The translations under genes were made by a program, and so were the position numbers. The notes beneath the pieces are model-generated. The model was not told the origin of the DNA and searched no databases. It saw only the letters and a list, made by a program, of their open reading frames with translations. From assembly GCA_029261715.1 (NCBI GenBank), contig JAJDAT010000049.1:1-64000 (forward strand): DNA of 64,000 nucleotides, written 5' to 3'. Position 1 is the first letter of the stretch; each line of letters opens with the position of its first letter. This DNA comes from Nitrospinia bacterium (GTDB taxonomy: Bacteria > Nitrospinota > Nitrospinia > Nitrospinales > JAJDAT01). Below, one piece after another: positions 16,484-25,933 of this stretch.

Positions 16484-18661
16484 ATGAGTCATTTCATTGT
16501 TTTAGAGAGTTGGTCTGGAGACGATATTCATTCTATAACTCCAAAGATGGCCAAAGTCTTTCGAATGTCGCCAAACCGCGCTGCGAACATTATGGAAGAC
16601 GTTGCCAAAGGAGTCTCTTGGAAATTTGAAAAATCGGTTTCTGATAATCAAGCGACTCAGGCTCAAACCTATTTGAATCGTTTAGGCTTTGAAGTGAAAA
16701 TTCTTCCAGCTGAGAGTGCGGAAGTTATTGAGACTCCAAAAGAGGTTTTACCTCCACAAACTTCTTCCATCCAGCCCCCTCCAGCTAAACAAGAGATTAA
16801 AGAATCGCTATTTTCAAAACTAAAATCAATGAGTGGGTCTAAAGAAGGTGGTCCCAGCGCTAATATTATTCCGCCTCAAGCCGAGACCTTCGAAGAAAAG
16901 AAACCAAAAAAATCTTTTTTTTCTAAACCTGCCTGGTTAGGTGGGCAGGAAAAACCTGAAACTCAACCTAATCTGCTTCAATCAGAAAGCGTTCCGAAGG
17001 TTTCTCAAAACTTGGTTACTCCTGAACAAGAGATAGCTGATAAAAAAGAAAGCTTTTTTTCTAAATTACCTTTAGGAGGGACAAAGAAAGCTGGATTGGG
17101 TGTAGGAGGTTTTTTAAAGCCAGGTAAAGACTCTGACCAAGCTCCTCCAAAAGAAATCGTAAAAGAAACAGAGGCCAAACCTTCTTTATTTTCGAAGTTA
17201 GGTGGTTCCAAAAAGGTAAAAGAAGAAGCTGTTTCCAGCCCAACTCAAGTTGGAGAACCTCCTCCATATAAACGTGGGTACCAAGCTGAAGAAGATAAGA
17301 AACCTAAAGAAGTTGTAAGAACTTCACCTGTCGCCCAGCTATTTATGGTTCTGTTGATAATTTTGTTTTTGGCCCTAGGCGCGATGCCTTATTGGTTAGG
17401 TATGCAAATTGAGATTAAATTTAATCAATTGCCTATGCAGGTTGCCAAAAGTGAGGATATGGTTTGGATTAATGCTCGTTTTGATCGTAAGTGGTTTGAA
17501 TCAGAAGCGGAGAATATTTTAAAGTTCCCTAAACATAATTTAACTTTCAAAATGACCCATAAAATATCTCACGGGTTTTTGCTATTTAGCGAGATATTGA
17601 GAGGAGACTATAAACGGAATATTTTCAAAATTCTTGACGGTAAGGTTGAACCTTATTTAGGGCAAGGAATTCTGGACACTAAAGTTGTATTTGTTAATCA
17701 ATCACAAAATTTACCAAACTTTTCCCCTCTGAATATTAGAAATCGCGTTAGATTAGACGGTTCAATCGTTGGGGAATTTGATATGCCTATTTATAAAAAC
17801 CCTCCAGGACAACCTTTTTTCATTAGTTGGCAAGGATTAAGTGGAACGGCTCTTGTTTCGGCTGATTTTAAAAATGTTTTAATAAAAGCCAGTTCTCTTC
17901 CTCTTTTAATCAGAGATGGAGAAAATGTTTTTTTAATCAATCAAGTACGAGCAGAACTTAATTCACAAGAAAAAGTTGGGGTTCAAAAAATCTTAGCGTA
18001 TTCGATTGGCATTGATAGAGTTTCTTATAGAGAAAAGAAACAAGTTGCATCGTTTCGTAATATAGATTTTATTGGTAATTCCATAGAAAGTGGTTTTGAT
18101 CAAAGTGTTACTTTGACTAGTATTATGGAAGAGTATGAAGATGGAAAAGAAAAATATGGACCAGCTACGATGGCTATGCAACTTAGGAATTTAAATCCTG
18201 TAATTATGAAAAGCCTTCGTGAGCAAGTTTTTATATTTGCTAAAACTGAAGGAAAAGATAGTCAAACTGTTTCTAAGATTAGAGGTCTATTAAACGGTTT
18301 AAAAAATAAACCGCCTCAGTTTGAAGTTTCCAAAATGGAACTTAACACTCCAAAAGGTAAAATAGACGGAGAGCTACTTGTAGATTATAAGGGAGTTGAT
18401 ATTCCTTCTACTGGTTTTACTCCATTGATGTTGCTTAATGGAATTGGCGTTAAAGGAAGGATAGGGCTGCCTGCAGTTTATTTAGATCAGGAATTTAAGA
18501 CTTCAGAAAATGGCAATCAAGTAACGATGCAAATACCCGTTAAGGATTTCGAAGAAAAGGGGTTTATTGTTAAAGAAGGTAGTCGTTACGTAACCCAATT
18601 GGGATGGGAAAAAGGAGTTTTGAAACTAAATGGCAAGCCCTTTGATCTAACGTCAAATTAA
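16484..18661 (+). CDS. DUF945 (YdgA-like) membrane-anchored protein with FSK linker repeats
   Basis: A 725-residue protein in three parts. Residues 1-80 form a compact alpha/beta domain (SHFIVLESWSGDD, FRMSPNRAANIMEDVAKG, YLNRLGFEVKIL). Residues 85-280 are a Pro/Lys-rich linker with four copies of a short motif: ESLFSKLKSMSGSK, KSFFSKPAWLGGQEK, ESFFSKLPLGGTKK and PSLFSKLGGSKK. A single membrane helix follows at about 285-305 (FMVLLIILFLALGAMPYWLG), then a large periplasmic part resembling DUF945, including the RKWFESEAEN segment and the SGTALVSADFKN strand. The family's role is unknown. The linker should lie in the cytoplasm. Confidence 0.75.
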   Translation: MSHFIVLESWSGDDIHSITPKMAKVFRMSPNRAANIMEDVAKGVSWKFEKSVSDNQATQAQTYLNRLGFEVKILPAESAEVIETPKEVLPPQTSSIQPPPAKQEIKESLFSKLKSMSGSKEGGPSANIIPPQAETFEEKKPKKSFFSKPAWLGGQEKPETQPNLLQSESVPKVSQNLVTPEQEIADKKESFFSKLPLGGTKKAGLGVGGFLKPGKDSDQAPPKEIVKETEAKPSLFSKLGGSKKVKEEAVSSPTQVGEPPPYKRGYQAEEDKKPKEVVRTSPVAQLFMVLLIILFLALGAMPYWLGMQIEIKFNQLPMQVAKSEDMVWINARFDRKWFESEAENILKFPKHNLTFKMTHKISHGFLLFSEILRGDYKRNIFKILDGKVEPYLGQGILDTKVVFVNQSQNLPNFSPLNIRNRVRLDGSIVGEFDMPIYKNPPGQPFFISWQGLSGTALVSADFKNVLIKASSLPLLIRDGENVFLINQVRAELNSQEKVGVQKILAYSIGIDRVSYREKKQVASFRNIDFIGNSIESGFDQSVTLTSIMEEYEDGKEKYGPATMAMQLRNLNPVIMKSLREQVFIFAKTEGKDSQTVSKIRGLLNGLKNKPPQFEVSKMELNTPKGKIDGELLVDYKGVDIPSTGFTPLMLLNGIGVKGRIGLPAVYLDQEFKTSENGNQVTMQIPVKDFEEKGFIVKEGSRYVTQLGWEKGVLKLNGKPFDLTSN

Positions 18662-18670
18662 AAAAGTATA

Positions 18671-18706
18671 ATAATCTGAGTTTTGATTAGAGCTCTATCA
18701 GGTTAT
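18671..18706. terminator. Possible bidirectional terminator between convergent genes
   Basis: ATAATCTGA (18671-18679) pairs with TCAGGTTAT (18698-18706) through 9 bp with one T-G pair and an 18-base loop. It fills the 46-base gap between the DUF945 gene and the radical SAM gene. Confidence 0.35.
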
Positions 18707-18707
18707 T

Positions 18708-20138
18708 TTATGCCCGCATACGTGTCGTCAGTATCTTCGTTCCCATCCTGGCTTTAGCCGTAAAATCCGCCCATGATTTAACTTTAAAAACTTGCTTCAT
18801 CAAATAAGTAGGACTGCGGTAAAAGCGCGCGTGGCATTCGTCTTGGAGCTCTCTCAGTTCTAAGTCGGTAAAATCCTGATTAAAAAATTGAATTTTAAAA
18901 TCAGCTCTAGGGTTTTCAGCAAAATCCTGCCAGTGATCACTGGGTAGAATTCCGTCTTTAAGCATTCTGAAATAAAGCTCTGTTTTTGGGTATGGAGTGC
19001 AGATTGAGAATTGAGCGTAGTCGGGCTTTAGCTTTTTCGCAAAATCTACCGTTTTAAACATTTCTTCTTTAGTTTCAGTCGGTATGCCAATCATCATATA
19101 AGCAAAATAACCGATTCCCGCTTCTCGGGTCCATTTGGCGGCACGCAACACTTTATCCGAAGTTTGACCTTTTTCTAGGTATAGCAAGTGACGTTGTGTA
19201 GCCGATTCGATTCCATAATGAATGCGATAACAACCAGAACGTTTGAGAGCGGCTAATAGCTCAGGGCTAACAGTATCTACTCGAGCCGAAATTTTATAAT
19301 TTATTTTCAGCCCTCGCTTTACCATCAAATTACAGGTCTCAATCAAGTTTTTCTTATTTATGGTGATGGTGTCGTCAACAAAGAATAAATCATCCACTCC
19401 CATGGCAACAAGTTCTTCAATTTCTCTAACTACATTTTCAGGGGAACGTTCTCTAAACTTGGTTTTTCTAATATCGCAGAAGGTGCAAGCCGCTGGGCAC
19501 CCTCTAGTCGCCTGCATTGTAAAGAATTGCTGCCCTTCACCAATTATGTGTTCATAGCGAGAGACGTCTACCAGGTGTCGAGCGGGAAAGGGTAATTCAT
19601 TTAAATCCAATAACTCTGTCGAAGCTGGATTGATATTAATTTGATCGTCTTGTTTCCACCCTAATCCATTTATTTTGGATAGTTTTTCCGTTTTGGCGCC
19701 TTCATATTCAAGAGTAATAGCTAATTTTGTGAAAATGGGTTCGCCTTCTCCAAATACGACGTAGTCTATTTCTGGTAATCCAAGCGTTTCTTTTGGATAT
19801 AAATTGACGTGTGGACCACCAAGGCAAATTTTTATGTTTGGGTGTTCGCGCTTTATTTCCTTTGCCGCTTCCATCGCATCCAGTAAATTGAAAGTCATGA
19901 TGCTCATTCCGATTAAATCAGGTTTAACCTCTCGGATTTTTTGCAACATTTCTTCCATTGAATATTTTTCTGGAGGGCAGTCGATAAAGACTGGTGTATT
20001 GCCTGTCGCTTTTTCATAGTAGGATGCGACATACATTAAACCAAGCTTAGGATAGAATCCTTTTCCTCCTTCAAGCATCTTTGGGACAGAGGATTCTATC
20101 GTAACGGTTTCGGGTGGAACTAAGAATAAAATTTTCAT
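18708..20138 (-). CDS. B12-binding-domain radical SAM protein
   Basis: A 476-residue enzyme of the class B (BchE/HpnP-like) radical SAM family. The N-terminal cobalamin-binding region has PKLGLMYVASYYE, DLIGMSIMTFNLLDA and ICLGGPHVNLYP. The radical SAM cluster motif is GCPAACTFCDIR (C-x3-C-x2-C), followed by DDLFFVDDTIT and the glycine-rich YAYMMIGIPTETKEEM. Such enzymes methylate or rearrange unreactive carbons, for example in hopanoids, chlorophyll or phosphonates; the substrate here cannot be told. It is transcribed alone and diverges from the dehydrogenase at 20299. Confidence 0.88.
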   Translation of the reverse strand: MKILFLVPPETVTIESSVPKMLEGGKGFYPKLGLMYVASYYEKATGNTPVFIDCPPEKYSMEEMLQKIREVKPDLIGMSIMTFNLLDAMEAAKEIKREHPNIKICLGGPHVNLYPKETLGLPEIDYVVFGEGEPIFTKLAITLEYEGAKTEKLSKINGLGWKQDDQININPASTELLDLNELPFPARHLVDVSRYEHIIGEGQQFFTMQATRGCPAACTFCDIRKTKFRERSPENVVREIEELVAMGVDDLFFVDDTITINKKNLIETCNLMVKRGLKINYKISARVDTVSPELLAALKRSGCYRIHYGIESATQRHLLYLEKGQTSDKVLRAAKWTREAGIGYFAYMMIGIPTETKEEMFKTVDFAKKLKPDYAQFSICTPYPKTELYFRMLKDGILPSDHWQDFAENPRADFKIQFFNQDFTDLELRELQDECHARFYRSPTYLMKQVFKVKSWADFTAKARMGTKILTTRMRA

Positions 20139-20298
20139 ATGATACTGTTAGTTTTTAGAATTTATTTTAACTAATAGTTTAACATTAAAGGAAATTTCTA
20201 AAAATGAGTATTTTTGAAGTTCCTCTAAGCTGGTGTTGAAACGGATTATTTTTTTTAGTCAAAAGATAGTTATCAATCGTCAAATTATTCAATAAATT

Positions 20299-21264
20299 AT
20301 GAAACCAATTATTTCGATAACAAATAAATTTCCGGATGCGGGTTTAGAGGTATTACGTCCTCATTGTGAACTGCGCTTGAATGAATCGGGGCTTCCGCCG
20401 AATCAAGAAAAGCTTAAATTAATGGCGGAGTTAAGCAACGCCATGATAACCTACCTTTCGGACAAAATCGACGCAAACGTTATAGATGTTGGAAAAAACT
20501 TAAAGATTATTAGCAATTATGCCGCCGGATTTAATAATGTGGATTATAACTATGCGGCAAAAAAAGAAATATGGGTGACGAATACTCCAGGAGTATTGCA
20601 TGAAACCACTGCAGATTTGACTTGGGCTATGATGTTGGCCGCTGCTAGACGCATTGTCCCCGCTGATCGGTTCACCCGGGAAGAAAAATTTCGTGGGTGG
20701 GAAGCTGACCTATTTTTAGGCCATGATATTTATGGCAAAACCTTAGGCGTTATTGGCTGTGGAGAAATTGGTCGGGCCGTGGCAAGAAGAGCGTTGGGTT
20801 TTGGGATGAGAGTTTTATATTACCAAAGAAGCCAGTTAGAAAAATATAAAGAAGACTCTTTAAATTTGGAGTACGCTCCATTTAAGGAGTTAATTGAGAA
20901 ATCCGACTTTATAACATTACATTTGCCTCTTAACGACGATAGTCGGTATCTATTTGGACCAGATGAATTTCGACTGATGAAATCGACCGCTGTTTTCATA
21001 AATGCGGCTCGTGGAAAAGTAGTCGATGATAAAGCGTTATTAGAAGCGGTGAGAAAGAACGAGATTGCCGCTGCGGCTTTGGATGTATATGAAAATGAGC
21101 CAGAAATTGTAGAAGGTTTGTTGGGCGAAGAAAATATCCTGGTTTTACCCCATATTGGAAGCGCTAGTTACGAAACTCGTGATCGTATGGCCGTTTTGGT
21201 CGCTAATAATGTGCTCGATGCGTTGGACGGTAAAAGGCCCAGGAGCGCTGTGAATAATTTTTAA
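20299..21264 (+). CDS. D-2-hydroxyacid dehydrogenase (glyoxylate/hydroxypyruvate reductase type)
   Basis: A 321-residue NAD(P)-dependent dehydrogenase. The cofactor loop is TLGVIGCGEIGRAVARRA. The catalytic Arg is in INAARGKVVDD, the Glu in VYENEPEI and the His in LPHIGSASYETRDRM. The N-terminus (ITNKFPDAGLEVLRPHCEL) is closest to glycerate dehydrogenase and glyoxylate reductase of the GyaR/GRHPR group, which reduce glyoxylate or hydroxypyruvate. It stands alone. Phosphoglycerate dehydrogenase is less likely because no ACT domain is present. Confidence 0.88.
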   Translation: MKPIISITNKFPDAGLEVLRPHCELRLNESGLPPNQEKLKLMAELSNAMITYLSDKIDANVIDVGKNLKIISNYAAGFNNVDYNYAAKKEIWVTNTPGVLHETTADLTWAMMLAAARRIVPADRFTREEKFRGWEADLFLGHDIYGKTLGVIGCGEIGRAVARRALGFGMRVLYYQRSQLEKYKEDSLNLEYAPFKELIEKSDFITLHLPLNDDSRYLFGPDEFRLMKSTAVFINAARGKVVDDKALLEAVRKNEIAAAALDVYENEPEIVEGLLGEENILVLPHIGSASYETRDRMAVLVANNVLDALDGKRPRSAVNNF

Positions 21265-21377
21265 ATCTAACATTAAACGTTCCCAATTTTTTCTTGTACG
21301 ATAATTAAGACTCTAATAAAATTTAAAACTACCCTGAACAATTCTCCAAATTCTAACCGCTAACCAAACAATGGATT

Positions 21378-22895
21378 ATGATGAAAATAAACTTTAAATC
21401 GGAAAATTCCAACTCTCATATAACTCCCTGCTTGATAGTTCCATGCGCTGAATCTACTAAGCCGGCAAATTGCGCTAAGGAGTTGGACGATAAATTAAAA
21501 GGAGCTATTTCTGCCGCATATAAAGAAAAACGTTTTGAGGGGAAAGCAAACCAAACTTTGTTATTAAATTCACTAGGTTTGGTCAAAGCTCAAAATGTTT
21601 TATTGGTTGGAGTTGGGAAAGAGGCAGAAATTACGGGAGAAAAATTACGGCAAGCCGCTGGAACGGCAATAAAAATTGCTGAAAAAAATAATTTCAAAAA
21701 AGTGTCATTAGTTTCTCCTAATGGAGCTGGTAGTTTGGATCTAAAAGGTTCCTCTAATAATCAAGACCCTGGAACATTTTATTACGCAGAAGGCGCTTTT
21801 TTGTCTCTTTACAGATTCGATTCGTATAAATCGGAAAATAGCGAAGATACCAAAATTGGCGAAATTATCTTTCTTGCCGACAAAAAAGACAATCTACAGT
21901 CTTTAAAGAAAGCTACGGATAAAGCGCGCAAAATTGCCGACGCAACTTTTTTAGCTAGAGACTTGAGTAATCACCCAAGCAATACCGCGACTCCAACTTA
22001 CCTTGCCGATACAGCTCGAAAAATGTCCCGAAAACTTGGAATTGTATGTAAAGTTTTGGGAGAGAAAGAAATGAAAAAGTTGGGGATGGGATCATTACTT
22101 GGGGTTGCTAAAGGTAGCGATGAACCGCCTAAACTAATTGTAATGGAATACTTTAAAGGTAGAAATAAAAGGAATCCCATTGCCATTGTTGGAAAAGGCG
22201 TTACCTTCGATACGGGTGGAATTTCATTAAAGCCGCCTGCAAATATGGACGAGATGAAGATGGATATGTCGGGAGCTGCCGCTACTATTGGCGCCATGCA
22301 AGCGATCGCTTCTCTAAAGTTAAAAGTTGATGTTGTGGGAATCGTTCCAGCTACAGAAAATATGCCAGGAGGTTCTGCTATTAAGCCTGGGGATGTACTT
22401 AAGAGTATGAGTGGTAAAACTATTGAAGTTTTAAACACAGATGCCGAAGGACGTCTCATTTTAGCCGACGCTCTTTCTTATGCAGTTCGTTATAAACCAA
22501 AAGCGATTATAGATTTAGCGACTTTAACTGGCGCTGTTATTCATGCTCTAGGTCACCACATATCCGCTGTAATATCAAATAACGACGAACTTGTATCTCA
22601 ATTGAAGCAGAGTGGGGACGCCACTGGTGAAAAAATTTGGCAATTGCCACTTTTAGAAGAATATGAAAAAGCGATAAAAAGTGGTATTGCCGATCTAAAA
22701 AATATAGCGGGACCAGGCGTTGGGGCGGGAACCATCACCGGAGGAGCTTTCCTAAAGCCGTTTATCGGTGATTATCCCTGGGCTCATTTAGATATCGCAG
22801 GAACCGCTTGGGGAGAAGGAAAAGCATACATCCCAAAAGGCGCTTCGGGAGTTGGAGTTCGTTTGTTGTTTGATTTGATTGAAAAAGGAATCTAG
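21378..22895 (+). CDS. pepA: Leucyl aminopeptidase (cytosol aminopeptidase, M17)
   Basis: A 505-residue di-metal aminopeptidase. The C-terminal catalytic domain has VGKGVTFDTGGISLKPPANM and EMKMDMSGAA, then the signature NTDAEGRLILADAL, and the end segment AGTAWGEGKAYIPKGASGVG. The N-terminal macro-like domain is typical of PepA. It removes N-terminal residues from peptides in the cytoplasm; in some bacteria PepA also binds DNA. Tandem ATGs at 21378 and 21381 leave the start uncertain by one residue, and no clear Shine-Dalgarno is seen. A good terminator follows. Confidence 0.95.
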   Translation: MMKINFKSENSNSHITPCLIVPCAESTKPANCAKELDDKLKGAISAAYKEKRFEGKANQTLLLNSLGLVKAQNVLLVGVGKEAEITGEKLRQAAGTAIKIAEKNNFKKVSLVSPNGAGSLDLKGSSNNQDPGTFYYAEGAFLSLYRFDSYKSENSEDTKIGEIIFLADKKDNLQSLKKATDKARKIADATFLARDLSNHPSNTATPTYLADTARKMSRKLGIVCKVLGEKEMKKLGMGSLLGVAKGSDEPPKLIVMEYFKGRNKRNPIAIVGKGVTFDTGGISLKPPANMDEMKMDMSGAAATIGAMQAIASLKLKVDVVGIVPATENMPGGSAIKPGDVLKSMSGKTIEVLNTDAEGRLILADALSYAVRYKPKAIIDLATLTGAVIHALGHHISAVISNNDELVSQLKQSGDATGEKIWQLPLLEEYEKAIKSGIADLKNIAGPGVGAGTITGGAFLKPFIGDYPWAHLDIAGTAWGEGKAYIPKGASGVGVRLLFDLIEKGI

Positions 22896-22907
22896 TATTT
22901 TTTCATG

Positions 22908-22941
22908 AAATAGATTTAGACCAATCTATTTATTTTATTTT
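22908..22941 (+). terminator. Intrinsic terminator after pepA
   Basis: AAATAGATT (22908-22916) and AATCTATTT (22923-22931) form a perfect 9-bp stem with a 6-base loop, followed by a T-rich run (ATTTTATTTTC), 13 bases after the stop. Confidence 0.65.
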
Positions 22942-23023
22942 CATTCATAGTTTTGAATTTTATTAAAATTTTTGGAATTGAAGATACCGCTATAAAATTT
23001 TTTTCAGTTGGTTTTTAAATATT

Positions 23024-23503
23024 ATGCAAAATATTATTTTAATGTTTTTTCACTTAAGCGCGGCTGCAGTCGCTTTAGGCGCACTTGTTTTTGGCGCGCT
23101 TATAATTCGACCTGTTATCAAAAAAAGCGAAGAGAAAGCGTCTCTTGAAGAATCTTTGGAACACAAGTTAATGGATCGTTTAGCTCCAACAGTCTTAGCT
23201 TGTGTTTTTGTTCTTATTGTTACCGGTGTTTATTATTTGTTAGTGAACTATACGGATCAAGTGAATTTGAAAGAAGGGTACTACAATATTTTTGGAATGA
23301 AAATGTTGTTTGTTGTCGCAACACTGGGTTTATCTGTTTACCAGACGTTTGGATTGCGCGCCAGAATTTCAGATTTAGATTTAAGACCTGAAAATAAAAA
23401 ACAGGTTCCCGAAACGTTAAATAGCATGGCTTATACGGGGCATATGATTTTGTGGACATTGATCCTAGCTATTTTTTTTGGAGTATTTTTAGCGCGATTT
23501 TGA
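23024..23503 (+). CDS. Four-helix integral membrane protein, CopD-like
   Basis: A 159-residue membrane protein with helices at about 4-26 (MFFHLSAAAVALGALVFGAL), 57-77 (LACVFVLIVTGVYYLLV), 91-109 (MLFVVATLGLSVYQTFGL) and 137-157 (MILWTLILAIFFGVFL). A histidine near the first helix start and another in YTGHMILW recall the CopD/DUF4149-type haem- or copper-associated proteins, but similarity is by pattern only. It lies between the pepA terminator and the gene at 23528, with 24 bases to that gene, so the pair is probably co-transcribed. Confidence 0.65.
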   Translation: MQNIILMFFHLSAAAVALGALVFGALIIRPVIKKSEEKASLEESLEHKLMDRLAPTVLACVFVLIVTGVYYLLVNYTDQVNLKEGYYNIFGMKMLFVVATLGLSVYQTFGLRARISDLDLRPENKKQVPETLNSMAYTGHMILWTLILAIFFGVFLARF

Positions 23504-23527
23504 AATGAGGTTCGCTAATTTTATAAT

Positions 23528-24139
23528 ATGATAGAAGACAATCAAAAACTGTTTCAAGAATTGATAAAGGAAGGCCAAGAATTAAAAAAAGGGGCCTGGA
23601 ATTGCGACTACCCCGATTTTGTAGATTGGCATGAAAAAGCGAAACAAGCTGTTGTGCAGTTTGCGCCAGTAAAACTACCTACATTTAATGAAATACTTTT
23701 TGCATCCGATTTTTACCTTTCCAAACCCCTTGAGGAACGCATTGATATAAACGATCGAATTGCTTTAGTAGATGATTTCTATTTGGTTGAAAACCTTTTC
23801 AACGGAATCATTGAAGCGCTTGAAAAAGAAAACGCCCGCAAACGTGCTCTTTCCTTTCACGAAAATAGGAAGAACAAATCAAGTAATAGTTCGTCAGAAG
23901 ATTCTTCTGAGCGGAGGTTCTTAGAACCGCTTAGAAAAGCCAAAGAGATGCAATTTTCTACAAGAGAATTGGAAGAAATAGAAAACGAGTTGATGCGCCT
24001 CGAATTAGAATTTGTTCAATCAAACCCTAATTGGGATTTAATTAAACGCACGATAAAATTTTTTTTAGACTACGATTCTGATTTAGCTCTTTTAATCCTG
24101 CCCATAATACTTAAAGAATATAAAAAAACTAAAAATTAG
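23528..24139 (+). CDS. Hypothetical protein, 203 residues
   Basis: A soluble, charged, mostly helical protein that I cannot assign. Residues 1-45 include a Trp-containing segment (WNCDYPDFVDWHEKAKQ). Residues 115-135 are a Ser/Asn/Lys-rich low-complexity linker (NKSSNSSSEDSSE). The C-terminal 70 residues form helices (LEEIENELMRLELEFVQSN). Its stop codon lies inside an AT-rich hairpin. It follows the four-helix membrane protein by 24 bases. Confidence 0.6.
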   Translation: MIEDNQKLFQELIKEGQELKKGAWNCDYPDFVDWHEKAKQAVVQFAPVKLPTFNEILFASDFYLSKPLEERIDINDRIALVDDFYLVENLFNGIIEALEKENARKRALSFHENRKNKSSNSSSEDSSERRFLEPLRKAKEMQFSTRELEEIENELMRLELEFVQSNPNWDLIKRTIKFFLDYDSDLALLILPIILKEYKKTKN

Positions 24140-24148
24140 TTTTTTTAT
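24122..24148 (+). terminator. Terminator overlapping a stop codon
   Basis: AAAAAAACTAA (24122-24132) and TTAGTTTTTTT (24136-24146) are perfect 11-base inverted repeats with a 3-base loop. The 3' arm is itself a T-run, and the TAG stop at 24137-24139 lies inside it. Confidence 0.5.
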
Positions 24149-24205
24149 ATTCAAACGATTAATACGAAATAATTTTTTTCGACAGTAGAGAAAGTTAATA
24201 TTATT

Positions 24206-25933
24206 TTGACTGCAAAATACTTTCTGAAAAATATTCTGGTTTTAACCTGCGCAATTATTTTATGCTTTTTTTTTGCAGAGCTTTTTGTCCGACTCATTGA
24301 GTCGGATGTAAAGGTCATCGATAAAAAATGGTTTAAAGAGAATGTTCAATTTAATTCTTCAGGATTTAGAGACAGGGAGTTCTCGTTAAATAAACCTAAA
24401 GATACCTTCAGGATTTTGGTTTTGGGAGATTCTCAAACGCTTGGACATGGTATTGATCGATTAGAAGATACTTATCCGAAGAAATTAGAGGAAAAGCTTA
24501 ATAGGAAATCGTCAAATATTAATTTTGAAGTTATTAATGTCTCCGGCTCAGGTTGGAATACCGATACTCAATTGTATAAATTTTTACAATATGGAATTAA
24601 ATTAGATCCTGATTTAGTTATCTTGGCGTATTACCAAAACGATATTCCTTGGCCTCATGAAATTAAATGCTCGGGGAAAGATATTTTTCGCACTCCGGGA
24701 ATATCGATCTGGGGCGATATTATTTTTCGATCACAAGCGATAAAGTTTTTTAAATTTAGAAAGGATAGGTTGCTTGAAAGGTTCACCGATAAAACTTCTG
24801 TACCAGAGTGTTTTAATCTAGTTTATGATTCTCGCGCTTGGGAGATGGAAAAGGTTTATTTGGATTTTATTTTAATGGCCACTCAGGTCAAACGAATTCA
24901 TTTCATGATTTCGCTAATACCAGTAATGTTTAGTTTGAACGATGATTTTCCTTTTAAAAAAATACATGCCAGGTTAAATCGTTATTGTTCCGAAAAAAAT
25001 ATTGAGTGTACTGACTTATTTGATACAACCTTTAAAGGAACTGAAGCTTCTTCATTAATTGTTTCAAGATATGATCGTCATTTAAATGTTAAGGCGGCTG
25101 CGATGGTTTCTGATGGCTTGTTAACTAAATTAGAAAAGCTTACTAAATATCAAAATTTACCCAAATACCATCGAGGGTTTTCCTTAAAAGAATTAATCAA
25201 TCCTGAAAGTACAATTGTTTGGGAAATAGATAATCATTTTGATCAACTCGGTAGTGAACCTCTATATAGGAAAATCAAAAATCGGAATTGGAAAATAGAA
25301 AGAGAGGCTGATAAAAATATTTCGATAAGAGAAAGAATGATCAATCCAAACTCTAAAAATATAGAGTACGAGTCAATTGCCGTTATAAATGAAGATGGGG
25401 GATTAATTCAATTCGACGAAAAAAAGCTTGATGAAGAAGGCAGTCTACTTCAAGAAAGATTGAATATACTAAATGATAGATCGTTTTTTTCTGTCTTCTC
25501 AAGCGGGAAGAAAGTTGGAGTCGATAATTTTTTATTGAGTTATCAAAATGATAAAAATCATCTTAGTCTAAAAATTACGGACAAACTTATTTTTAAAGAC
25601 CCAAAAGTAATCGAAAAAAGCTTATTTGAGATAGCAAAGAATAAATCGGGACCAAAGGCGGAAGAAACAATTTACGAGTCGTTAGAATTTTTTTATAAAG
25701 GATTTGGTTTAGGAAAGTGGGGTTGGGAAAAATACGCTTTGGCTTTGAGTTCCGAAATCGAAAAGGAAAAGCCTTCAATAGCCGCTTTAAAAGCAGTTGC
25801 CCGGTTTTATTTCAAAAATGGGCTATTAAAACGATTCCATGATTTAAAAGAAACTAATCCTAAGCTAAGCATTTTATTAGGCACGGACTCAAACTTTTCA
25901 ACAAAACTTAGTAGCCAAAATAACTTAAAATGA
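24206..25933 (+). CDS. Membrane-anchored SGNH-hydrolase-like protein
   Basis: A 575-residue protein with an N-terminal membrane helix (FLKNILVLTCAIILCFFFAE). The SGNH/GDSL fold follows: block I FRILVLGDSQTLGHG (Ser near 76), VINVSGSGWNTDTQL (Gly block), AYYQNDI (Asn block) and a D-x-H segment SRYDRHLNVK (near 291). The C-terminal 270 residues are not recognisable. Such proteins often act as periplasmic polysaccharide O-acetyltransferases or esterases. The start is TTG with a weak ribosome site. A close paralogue, broken by a stop codon, lies inverted at 34357-36162. The 3' end overlaps the PRC-barrel gene by 26 bases on the other strand. Confidence 0.8.
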   Translation: MTAKYFLKNILVLTCAIILCFFFAELFVRLIESDVKVIDKKWFKENVQFNSSGFRDREFSLNKPKDTFRILVLGDSQTLGHGIDRLEDTYPKKLEEKLNRKSSNINFEVINVSGSGWNTDTQLYKFLQYGIKLDPDLVILAYYQNDIPWPHEIKCSGKDIFRTPGISIWGDIIFRSQAIKFFKFRKDRLLERFTDKTSVPECFNLVYDSRAWEMEKVYLDFILMATQVKRIHFMISLIPVMFSLNDDFPFKKIHARLNRYCSEKNIECTDLFDTTFKGTEASSLIVSRYDRHLNVKAAAMVSDGLLTKLEKLTKYQNLPKYHRGFSLKELINPESTIVWEIDNHFDQLGSEPLYRKIKNRNWKIEREADKNISIRERMINPNSKNIEYESIAVINEDGGLIQFDEKKLDEEGSLLQERLNILNDRSFFSVFSSGKKVGVDNFLLSYQNDKNHLSLKITDKLIFKDPKVIEKSLFEIAKNKSGPKAEETIYESLEFFYKGFGLGKWGWEKYALALSSEIEKEKPSIAALKAVARFYFKNGLLKRFHDLKETNPKLSILLGTDSNFSTKLSSQNNLK

